Source: a virus
IMG/VR virus record: IMGVR_UViG_3300024518_003808
Span: 1 to 45,486 of that record
DNA: 45,486 bases
Direction: 5' to 3' (one strand)
The position numbers and the translations under genes are program-made. The notes below the pieces were generated by a model. That model saw nothing but the letters and a program-made list of their open reading frames with translations. It searched no databases and was not told the origin of the DNA. Shown here piece after piece: positions 29,183 through 37,003 of the stretch. Every line of letters begins with the position of its first letter. Position 1 is the stretch's first letter.

Positions 29183-29505
29183 TGGCAGACAAGCCCGGAG
29201 TACCGGAGATCTGGCAGGGCAAGCTCGAAGAGCAGGTTCGCAAGGCCGCCCAGGTCGCAAACCAGCTCCAGAAGGGATACGGCAATAACAGCTTCAAGGT
29301 CACGCTGACAGCCGGAACGATCACCGAGGTGGTCCGTATCAACGCGAGGAGCGATCAAGTGGCATTTGTGAGCCCACGCAATGCGGCAGCAGCAGTGGAT
29401 TTCGCTGCGGGGACGACGTTCGCCGTGGCAAACAACGAGAAGGTGACGATCACGCATGCAGCAGGCGGCGCAGATCGAGAGTACGGAGTCGTGCTCCACG
29501 GTTGA
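29182..29505 (+). CDS. Small virion-associated protein
   Basis: 107 aa, ATG sharing a base with the hub stop. A helical start (IWQGKLEEQVRKAAQVANQL) then a beta-rich domain (VTLTAGTITEVVRINARSDQ ... FAVANNEKVTITHAAG). Perhaps a tail or decoration component; not recognised. The next start lies inside its 3' end. Confidence 0.6.
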   Translation: MADKPGVPEIWQGKLEEQVRKAAQVANQLQKGYGNNSFKVTLTAGTITEVVRINARSDQVAFVSPRNAAAAVDFAAGTTFAVANNEKVTITHAAGGADREYGVVLHG

Positions 29506-29926
29506 CGAGGTTGTCCTCGTCGCGGTGGACCCACAGGGATTCGGCCTGGTATGGCCGCTCGCTAAGGCGTTGTTGAGGCCTGCCTACGATCGAACGCCGA
29601 AGGGGGACGTGGCAAACGCCTGGCTCAAGCTGATGAACGGTGACTACATGCTGTGGTTGGTGTGGTGCCCTGGACATCAAGAGGCACTCGCGGCATGGCT
29701 CACGGAGATCGCGATCTACCCAACGGGTTGGAAGTCGGTGCGGATCATCGCTGCGGGCGGGCATGAGATGCGACGCTGGGTCCATCTCGTTGCTACGATC
29801 GAGGAATTCGCCCGAGACGAAGGGTGCGATGCCGTGGAGATTCTGGGCAGGCCTGGTTGGGCCAAGGTGTTCTCGAAATACGGCTACGGCGAAACGACAC
29901 GCGTCCTCGGGAAGGTGATGGCATGA
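29456..29926 (+). CDS. GNAT-like protein in the tail gene cluster
   Basis: 156 aa from the ATG at 29456, overlapping the previous gene by 50 nt with AAGGTG upstream. The C-terminal part (WVHLVATIEEFARDEGCDAV then EILGRPGWAKVFSKYGYGET) is the pattern of acetyltransferase-like phage proteins: helix before GC, then GRxGW..v...yGY. The acetyl-CoA loop is weak (AAGGHEMRRW). Such proteins are common near podovirus ejection genes; substrate unknown. Confidence 0.6.
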   Translation: MQQAAQIESTESCSTVDEVVLVAVDPQGFGLVWPLAKALLRPAYDRTPKGDVANAWLKLMNGDYMLWLVWCPGHQEALAAWLTEIAIYPTGWKSVRIIAAGGHEMRRWVHLVATIEEFARDEGCDAVEILGRPGWAKVFSKYGYGETTRVLGKVMA

Positions 29927-30882
29927 TCAGCGTCAATAGGTCGAAGTCAAGGTCGAAGACCGCCCCGTGGTCCGCGCAGCAGCCGTATCTCAAGCAGATC
30001 TACTCGCAGGCGCAGGATCTCTACGGCCAGGGCCCGTATCAATACTACGGCGGGTCGACTGTGGCGGGATTCGATCCGGCGAGCCAAGGGGCCTTTGGGC
30101 GTGCGCTCAATCGCAGCGCCGCGGGTTCCGAGGGCGTGCGTCAGGCGCAGGACGAGCAGATGCGGACCAGCCGCGGCGACTACCTCGATCCCGAGTCGAA
30201 CCCGTGGCTGACGAAGTCCTACGACCTCGCGGCCCGCGATATGGGCCGGAATTACTACGGACAGGTGAACGCGCTCGGCTCGCGGATGGAGGGCGCCGGC
30301 CGGACGCCAGGCACCAGTCAGCAGGATGTGCTGCGAGAGGGCTACGCCCGCGGCCTGGGGCAGCTCGGCGCCGACATCTACGGCGGTGCCTATCAGTTTG
30401 AGCGTGGGCAGCAGGCGCGTGCAGGCGGGATGGCTGGTCAGCTCGCGGACTACGACTACCGCGACATCGATGCGGCGCGCTCGGTCGGAATGCAGCGCGA
30501 GCAGCAGGCCCAGGCACAACTGAGCGATCTGGTGGCTCGATTCGAGCAGGGGCAGCGTGGCGGCGCCGAGAAACTTGCCGAGTTCTACCAGATGCTGGGC
30601 GGCCAGCCGGTCATGGAGAGCAACGCCAAATCGTCGAGCTTCGGCATGGGAATTATGAGCTGCTGGGCCGCGGCCGAGCTGTTCGGCTGGTTCACGCCGA
30701 AGTTCATGGCAGCGAGGCACTGGCTCCTCGAGCAATGGGAAGGCGACCAGGCCGATGCGTTCCGCGCCTTCTACGAGGCGAGTGGGTACGACCTCGCCCG
30801 AGAGATCGCGTGCGATGCGGAAGTGCGGGCCCAGTGGCTGCCGTTCTTCGAGTGGGCCGCCGCCGAAGGGGAGGCTGCCTAA
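29923..30882 (+). CDS. Probable ejection (internal virion) protein
   Basis: 319 aa, coupled by ATGA. Tyr/Gly/Gln-rich N-terminus (YLKQIYSQAQDLYGQGPYQY), a GFDPASQGAFGRALN motif found in podovirus internal virion proteins, long alanine/glutamine helices (RSVGMQREQQAQAQLSDLVA), and a separate aromatic C-terminal domain (ESNAKSSSFGMGIMSCWAAA ... ARHWLLEQWEGDQADAFRAF). Probably leaves the capsid with the DNA to form part of the channel. Confidence 0.65.
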   Translation: MISVNRSKSRSKTAPWSAQQPYLKQIYSQAQDLYGQGPYQYYGGSTVAGFDPASQGAFGRALNRSAAGSEGVRQAQDEQMRTSRGDYLDPESNPWLTKSYDLAARDMGRNYYGQVNALGSRMEGAGRTPGTSQQDVLREGYARGLGQLGADIYGGAYQFERGQQARAGGMAGQLADYDYRDIDAARSVGMQREQQAQAQLSDLVARFEQGQRGGAEKLAEFYQMLGGQPVMESNAKSSSFGMGIMSCWAAAELFGWFTPKFMAARHWLLEQWEGDQADAFRAFYEASGYDLAREIACDAEVRAQWLPFFEWAAAEGEAA

Positions 30883-32846
30883 TGGTGTGGTGGATGCTCG
30901 GCGCCCTCGGGAGTGGCCTCGGTGGCACCCTTGCTAAGGGTGCATTGGGGTCGGCGCTTGGTGGTGGGGGCAAGAAAGGCTCGTCCGCCCCCACCGATGG
31001 CGGCGGCATGATCAACCCGATGCAGCAGGCCGGCAATGCGATTGGGGAATTCGCTGGCGGTGCTGGCGGTGCGATATCCGATCGCGCTGGTGGCATGATG
31101 GCATCATACGGGCTCGATCCGATCACGAAGGAAGACCCCCGGGGTCGCGCAAGGCGGATCGTGGAAGGCCAGATGGATCGCAGCCTCCAGCAGCCTTACG
31201 AGGCGCCGGTTCAGTCCGCTCGCCCGCTGCCGATCTCTCCGGGCCCGGCGCAGATGCCGCGCGATCGGCCGCTGGGCAGGGAGCGCTTCCAGCGGCGACC
31301 CGGGTCGCGCTCTCTGATGGGCCAGATCGGGCGTCCGCGTGGCTTCGATGCCGGCTACTTCCCGCACGGCGGCGAGTGGCACGCGCCGATGCTGCCGCGC
31401 GAGGAGCTCGACGAGACTGGGCATATGCCCGTGACGCTCAACGTCACGCCGGGCGAAACGGTGAGGGTCGAGCCGCCGCCGGGCTCGGATGCCCAGCGCG
31501 AAGCCATCACTGGGTTTGGTACCGAGCTGCGCGGCGCCGACTTCCACCGCGATTACGGGTCGCTCTTCATGGAGCCAAGAGAAATCAGCCGCGCCCGGGC
31601 GCTGGGGGCTGCCGCCTTCTCCGACAATCCGTTCCTCGGGTACGAACGCTCGGTGGCCTCCCAGGAGTCAAACCTCCTAGCCGGGCAGCAGCGAGCGGTG
31701 GCAAGGGAGATCGCCCAGAGGTTCAGCGAGTCGGGCCCAGACGGGCCATCGAATCGAGATCTGCAGATATTCAACTCCGCGCGTCGCGCGGTCGGGCTCA
31801 CTGCCGCCAGAATCCCCAGCCTGGACGCCTACACCGCATTCGGCGAGAATGAGCCGCTTGGTACTTACGACCAAAAGTTTCGAGAGAATTTTGGCGGCGG
31901 GTACACCGCGGGGGAGAAACGGCCCGTCAAGGATCCAAGGAATCCGTGGACATCGACATCAGCCACGGAGCAACGGCGCCAGCTGCAGGCGCCTGGCTAT
32001 CGGTTAATCGCTAGGAACCTGACCCCCTTGAGGCTCTCTCAACTCTACGATGACCGAGAGGCTGGCGTCCGCGAAGCCATCAGTGAAATCAATGACTTCA
32101 TGTCGTACTTCGATAATCCTGCGGAATTCGAGAACATCCTGCGGGGAGGATACAACGACGTAAATCCAGACGATCCCGTGCCGCTTATCCCGATGGAGGG
32201 TGGCGAAGGCACGGGCGTCGGCGGCCCGCAGCGTGGCGCGGATACCCCGGCTAGCTCCGAGGCCGAACTCGCCGCTGCTGTGGGGGGGCTTACCACCGCG
32301 ACCGAGGTGCCGCGCTCGGCAGCGTGGGAAGCGTTGAGGGTTCCCCATGCGGATCCGCCGCTCGCGGAATCCTTCACCGACATAGCGGAGACGGACGCGC
32401 CATCGCGCGCCGCTGACTTGCCAATGCCGCGAGGAAGGTCTGCCATGCCATGGCAGGCCGCCGGGATGGGTGAGTGGTGGAACCGTTGGTCGGAGCAGGA
32501 GGCAGAGAGAGTACGGTCTGCGTGGCGGCCGGGAGGCTTGGATCACCTGGGCATCGGTGGACCCTCGGAAGAGGACAGGCAGGCCAGAATGGATAGGAAC
32601 AGAGCGTTCCTATCGCGGATAGGTCAGCCCTTTGAGGACTCAAGGGGTAGCCTGTCGGACATCGGCGGATATGACGCGGAAGGTGACCGGCGCAGGCTGG
32701 AGGACTGGAAGCGCATCCCCGGGAACATCCGGGGCTTCTTGGAGTCCGAGGCGGAGAAAGTACGGTCTGCGTGGGGGCCAGGAGGCTTGGATCACCTGGG
32801 CATCGGTGGACCCGACAGACCCATCAGCGGCGGGCGACACTTTTGA
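30882..32846 (+). CDS. Large ejection/internal virion protein with C-terminal repeat
   Basis: 654 aa from the ATG at 30882. It has a glycine-rich hydrophobic start (LGALGSGLGGTLAKGALGSA), typical of membrane-interacting ejection proteins. The middle is Pro/Arg-rich (PLPISPGPAQMPRDRPLGRE) and contains the MTLNVTPGETVRVEPPP-like beta stretch also seen in tape-measure-type ends. The C-terminus carries two copies of RSAWxPGGLDHLGIGGP from a 54-bp DNA repeat. Followed within 30 nt by the 1376-aa ejection protein. Confidence 0.6.
   Translation: MVWWMLGALGSGLGGTLAKGALGSALGGGGKKGSSAPTDGGGMINPMQQAGNAIGEFAGGAGGAISDRAGGMMASYGLDPITKEDPRGRARRIVEGQMDRSLQQPYEAPVQSARPLPISPGPAQMPRDRPLGRERFQRRPGSRSLMGQIGRPRGFDAGYFPHGGEWHAPMLPREELDETGHMPVTLNVTPGETVRVEPPPGSDAQREAITGFGTELRGADFHRDYGSLFMEPREISRARALGAAAFSDNPFLGYERSVASQESNLLAGQQRAVAREIAQRFSESGPDGPSNRDLQIFNSARRAVGLTAARIPSLDAYTAFGENEPLGTYDQKFRENFGGGYTAGEKRPVKDPRNPWTSTSATEQRRQLQAPGYRLIARNLTPLRLSQLYDDREAGVREAISEINDFMSYFDNPAEFENILRGGYNDVNPDDPVPLIPMEGGEGTGVGGPQRGADTPASSEAELAAAVGGLTTATEVPRSAAWEALRVPHADPPLAESFTDIAETDAPSRAADLPMPRGRSAMPWQAAGMGEWWNRWSEQEAERVRSAWRPGGLDHLGIGGPSEEDRQARMDRNRAFLSRIGQPFEDSRGSLSDIGGYDAEGDRRRLEDWKRIPGNIRGFLESEAEKVRSAWGPGGLDHLGIGGPDRPISGGRHF
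32511..32813 (+). repeat. 54-bp direct repeat (32511-32564 and 32760-32813)
   Basis: The copies differ at about two positions. Each encodes VRSAWxPGGLDHLGIGGP near the C-terminus of the preceding ejection protein. The close identity indicates a recent in-frame duplication of about 249 bp or a repeat kept by recombination. Confidence 0.85.
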
Positions 32847-32872
32847 GCGCCTCGAAGGCAGGCAGGTGAGCC

Positions 32873-35800
32873 GTGGCGGGACTCGACGAGATCCTCGCCG
32901 GCGAGGACTTCCTCGGGCTGGAGGAGTCCGAGCAGATCGCTCGCCTCCAGGGCGAGAACGACACGTTCCGCGCGGCCTACGCGAAGTCGCCTGAGAAGAG
33001 CACGGAGTTCCTCCGTGGCAAGCTCGGCCGCGGCGGGCGCGAGACGGCATTCGACGACATCATCGCGAGGGCGTCGGTGAAGCACCGCATCGACCCCAGG
33101 CTGCTCAAGGCGCAGATCCAGGCCGAGTCGGGCTTTGACCCGGACGCCGTCTCCCCTGCGGGCGCGCAGGGCTTGATGCAGATCATGCCGGGCACCCAGA
33201 AAGAGTTGGGTATCACCAACCCGTTCGATGCCGAGCAGTCGATCATGGGGGGCGCGAGCTACCTGCGGAAGCAGAGGGATCGCTTCGGTCGCTGGGACCA
33301 CGCCCTGGCCGCCTACAACGCCGGCGGGAGAACGGTCGCGGAATACGAGGGGATCCCGCCCTACGAGGAAACCCAGAATTACGTCCGCAGAATCATGGCT
33401 GACTGGGAGTCGCAGGCGCCAGCCGCGAGCACCGCGACTGCTGCGCCGCGAGAGGCTGTGAAGCCGCCGCCCAATCTGCCGCCGCCGGCAGGCGAGGAGT
33501 CTCCGGCTGGCTCGAGTGCTGCCGAGCGAGCGACGCGCCAGGCTGGCTACGGCTTCGCGGAATCCTTCACCGACACGGCACAGCTCATCGGACACGGCGC
33601 TAACTGGGTGCTGGGCTCCATGGGGCTGCCTGAGACGGACATTCCCGAGGCGATCGGGGCTTGGGAGGAGGAGAACCTACCGGAGGCCGTCACGGCCGAA
33701 GGGCGCGTCGCTCGTCTCACGGGCTACGGTGCGGGGTTTGGCCTCCAGGCCTTCGGCGTCGGAACCCTTGCCGCGGCCTCGAAGGTGCCGTGGCTTGCGC
33801 GCGCCGCGCGCTTCATCACCGCGGGGCCCGCCACCGAGCTCGCGGCCGGCGCGGCCGGCGGAACGGCGCAAGGTCTTGCGGCCGAGCACACCGACAGCAC
33901 GATTGCCCAGATCGGCGCCGGGATCGCCGGTGCGGTGACAGCCGGTGGCCTGGTCGAGGCCGGGGTCCGAAAGTACGGTCGCGCGGCACTGATCGGTGAG
34001 GTGGCAGAGCAGGAGGCCGGGATCGCTGCGGCCCGAGCGTCGCGCGCCGCTGCCCCGAACGCCCCCACCCCCCGCGCCGCCGAGGGTGCGCGTATCCCCT
34101 GGTCTACCCGCGAGGGTACGCCAGTACAGCGAGCAGAAGCCTTTGACGCATTGCCGGGCGATGCGGAGGTTACGTTATTCCACGCAACGTCTGATGCCAA
34201 CGCCGCAAACCTCATAGGTGGCGGCAAAGCAGTACCCCAACGCCAAGGGCGTGGTATCGAAGCGATTGACGATGGGATTTACGTTGGCACAGATCCGATT
34301 TCGGTTGAGGGGATGGGGCCGCGAATACTTGCCGTGACAGTCAAGAAATCGCAGGTTTCCCCCTCTTCGGAATTCCTAAGGACATCGCCAGACGGGACTG
34401 CTGGTCGCGCACTTGTACAAGGTGCAGCAACGGGCGGCGTTGTGCGTGGCAAACCGATTCGCGTGGAAGATGTTACCGATGCAGGGCGATACGCTACGGC
34501 TGCCGAAGCCCCCACCCCCCGCGCCGCCGGTGCTACTCGCGTCATCAACCCGCTGGACCGCGAGGGGCAGCACGCAGCCTTCGATCGCCTGACTACCGAG
34601 CAGGCCAAGCGGATGGATGCGCCGCCGGAAGCGGTGAAGCGGGCGACGGAATTCCATGGCATGAAGATCATGGACGAGATGACCGAGGGAGTCGCCAAGA
34701 CGATCGACCTCGAAACCACGACCAACCTGATGAACGCCTACAAGCAGTTCCTGAAGGGTGCGCCGGCGAGCTTCCTGCGGGTCAACCCTGGCAAGAGCGT
34801 GACGCTCAACGTCCGCGAGGCGATCCAATCGGGCACGATGAATCTGGACGAGATCAAGCCGATCCTCGATGCGAATGGCATCACGCTGGAAGAGTTCGTC
34901 ATGGGATTCCAGTCGACCACGTCGAACGCCGGTCGAATCCTCCAGCAGATGTCGGCGGCGCGGAAGGCCGAGAAGCGCATGCTGCGAGATATTGAGGCGA
35001 GCGGCGGGGCATCGGAGGCCGACTTCAAGAGGCTACGCGAGCTTGAAGGTGTGGACATCGAGCCGATGGGCTTTTGGCGCCGGCTGGAAAACGTCCGTCG
35101 CGGGATGCTCGTCACCCAGTTGTCGACTGCGATGCGGAACGCAGAGACGCAGGTAGCTAACCTGACCGTGAACACCATGGGCCAAATCATGGAAGGCGCG
35201 ATGCACCAAGTCATCCGGGGCGGAGCTCGGGCCGTCGGCAAGGAGTGGACCCCGGCTCGCTCGGCTGACGCTCTGGGACCGCTGTCGCGGATCTTCGTAT
35301 CGCCCCTTAAAACGAAGCGCCAAGTCGACGAGATGATGAAGATGGAGTCCTTTACGGATGACATGCATCGGCTCTTCTTCCGGTCTGCCTCGGAGGCCGA
35401 CGGGATCCCGGCACTGAAGCAGACGGGCGTGCTGAGTGGCTTCGAGAACACGGCGCGCATCCTGAATACGGCCAACCGATTTCAGGAGTACACGATTCGG
35501 CGCGCTGTCTTCGCATCGGAACTCGACCGCTCGCTCGCTGCGTCAGGCAAGCAGCTTGCCGACCTCGAGTCCGCCGGGAAACTCGGGACCATCGACCGCG
35601 CACACGTCAAGCAGGCAGTCGATCGCGCTCTCGAAATGACCTGGGGTAAGGAATTCAATCGCAATGCCATGGGAGCCGAGGGCTTCGCGGGTAAATTCAT
35701 CGACCTCGTCAATCACACGGGGGTCGGGCCGGTCCGCCTGACGCAGGTGATTCCGTTCCCCCGCTTTATGATGAACGCGATCAAGTGGCAGTACCAGCAC

Positions 35801-37003
35801 TCCCCGCTCGGGCTGATGAAGATGCTCTACCGGAAGTCAGAGTGGGAGAAGGTCGCGCAGGGCGACGTCTCCACGATCACGAAGGCATCGCTGGGGACCG
35901 GGATGCTTATGACCGCCCACCAGATCAGAGACTCCGAGTACGCCGGAGAGAGGTGGTACGAGATCCGCCCCGGGGCAGAGCAGGCCGAGTGGTTGAACGA
36001 GAACCTCAACATCGACATGTTCGAGCGAGACGAAGCCGGGAACATCGTGATGGACGAGGTCACCGGCAAGCCGAATATCGGCACCTTCGACACTCGGCCG
36101 TTCAACCCGTTTGCGAGCTATCTGTTCGCGGCAGACGTTGCCAAGCGGATTGGCGACGGCACGCTCAACCGGATGAGCACGCGCGATATTGCGATGGGCT
36201 TCCTCGCGGTGAACATGCGCGCCGGCGCGGGGCTCTTCATCCTCGACAAGGCACTCGACGACTGGACGCAAGGCCTCCAAGTCGATGAGAACCTGCCGCC
36301 GGAAGAGAAGGCCCAGGCCCAGGCCGAGGCGTTCGGACGGGGAGTGGCCGGCTACGCGGGGGCGGCATGGTCTGGGATGCTGGTCCCATTCCAGCAGCTC
36401 AACGATGCATTCGCGAGCTTCGACCAGGCGATGGGCGGGGATCCGCGCGCCGTCAAGGATGCGAATGCAGACCCGATGTTCGGCCAGTTCCGCACGAAGC
36501 TCGCTGCCTTTGGCGCCGCCGAGGGGCTGCCGGACCGGGAACTCCCGACTCGCGCAGCGCCTCCGGTCAACTTGGCCCCGGGCGCCCGGCAGTTGACCGG
36601 CGCGACGATTCGCGGCCCGAAGAACGCCGCCGAGAAGGAACTCGACCGACTCCAATTCTCGCGTGGCGAGATCCTCCCGGGGTCGGGCAACGACGCCTGG
36701 GACCGAATCGTGACGAAGCACATGGGGCCAGCCTTCGAGCGCTACGTTGTCCCGAGGGTGTCGAGCGGCAGATACCAACGCGCGAACGACGCGGCGAAGT
36801 CGCAGTTGATGCGTGGCTATCTGAAGCGCGCCCGCGACGTTGCGAGGCGAAAGGCAAGGCGTGAGGATCGTGCGCTTGGCCGCGAGGTAGACGAGATGAG
36901 GAGGCCGCGTCGCGAGCGGCGCGCCAAGGCGGCGCGCGAGAAGGGCCGGGCAGCAGCTCGCGAGGCCTACTTGATTAGCCAGGGAGTAATCGACGGTGGC
37001 TGA
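32873..37003 (+). CDS. Giant ejection protein: lytic transglycosylase, ART-like domain and long helical body
   Basis: 1376 aa from the GTG at 32873, after AGGTGAG. Residues ~62-165 are a soluble lytic transglycosylase: catalytic E85 in QAESGFDPDAVSP, GLMQIMPGTQ, and AAYNAGG near 147-152; this opens peptidoglycan during DNA entry. Residues ~215-385 are hydrophobic and Gly/Ala-rich, fitting membrane passage. Residues ~425-545 form an ADP-ribosyltransferase-like unit (VTLFHATS with H437, DDGIYVGTDP with Y470, RILAVTVKKSQ) enclosed by identical APTPRAA linkers. The remaining ~830 residues are helical with a basic end (RARDVARRKARREDRALGRE), as in T7 gp16-like or polyvalent phage proteins. The ART assignment is from pattern only. 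Confidence 0.75.
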   Translation: MAGLDEILAGEDFLGLEESEQIARLQGENDTFRAAYAKSPEKSTEFLRGKLGRGGRETAFDDIIARASVKHRIDPRLLKAQIQAESGFDPDAVSPAGAQGLMQIMPGTQKELGITNPFDAEQSIMGGASYLRKQRDRFGRWDHALAAYNAGGRTVAEYEGIPPYEETQNYVRRIMADWESQAPAASTATAAPREAVKPPPNLPPPAGEESPAGSSAAERATRQAGYGFAESFTDTAQLIGHGANWVLGSMGLPETDIPEAIGAWEEENLPEAVTAEGRVARLTGYGAGFGLQAFGVGTLAAASKVPWLARAARFITAGPATELAAGAAGGTAQGLAAEHTDSTIAQIGAGIAGAVTAGGLVEAGVRKYGRAALIGEVAEQEAGIAAARASRAAAPNAPTPRAAEGARIPWSTREGTPVQRAEAFDALPGDAEVTLFHATSDANAANLIGGGKAVPQRQGRGIEAIDDGIYVGTDPISVEGMGPRILAVTVKKSQVSPSSEFLRTSPDGTAGRALVQGAATGGVVRGKPIRVEDVTDAGRYATAAEAPTPRAAGATRVINPLDREGQHAAFDRLTTEQAKRMDAPPEAVKRATEFHGMKIMDEMTEGVAKTIDLETTTNLMNAYKQFLKGAPASFLRVNPGKSVTLNVREAIQSGTMNLDEIKPILDANGITLEEFVMGFQSTTSNAGRILQQMSAARKAEKRMLRDIEASGGASEADFKRLRELEGVDIEPMGFWRRLENVRRGMLVTQLSTAMRNAETQVANLTVNTMGQIMEGAMHQVIRGGARAVGKEWTPARSADALGPLSRIFVSPLKTKRQVDEMMKMESFTDDMHRLFFRSASEADGIPALKQTGVLSGFENTARILNTANRFQEYTIRRAVFASELDRSLAASGKQLADLESAGKLGTIDRAHVKQAVDRALEMTWGKEFNRNAMGAEGFAGKFIDLVNHTGVGPVRLTQVIPFPRFMMNAIKWQYQHSPLGLMKMLYRKSEWEKVAQGDVSTITKASLGTGMLMTAHQIRDSEYAGERWYEIRPGAEQAEWLNENLNIDMFERDEAGNIVMDEVTGKPNIGTFDTRPFNPFASYLFAADVAKRIGDGTLNRMSTRDIAMGFLAVNMRAGAGLFILDKALDDWTQGLQVDENLPPEEKAQAQAEAFGRGVAGYAGAAWSGMLVPFQQLNDAFASFDQAMGGDPRAVKDANADPMFGQFRTKLAAFGAAEGLPDRELPTRAAPPVNLAPGARQLTGATIRGPKNAAEKELDRLQFSRGEILPGSGNDAWDRIVTKHMGPAFERYVVPRVSSGRYQRANDAAKSQLMRGYLKRARDVARRKARREDRALGREVDEMRRPRRERRAKAAREKGRAAAREAYLISQGVIDGG
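34061..34529 (+). repeat. 22-bp identical direct repeats flanking the ART-like segment
   Basis: 34061-34082 and 34508-34529 are identical over 22 bases and both encode APTPRAA. The 425 bp between encode the ART-like domain and look less GC-rich than the flanking gene (by eye, not computed). The structure suggests acquisition or possible loss of the domain by recombination at the repeats, in frame: repeat-to-repeat distance is 447 bp, a multiple of three. Confidence 0.85.

Noticed and set aside
29717-29731. Another CCCAA-N4-TTGG operator
   Set aside because: Lies inside a conserved coding stretch (YPTGWK) without a following -10-like hexamer; likely chance.
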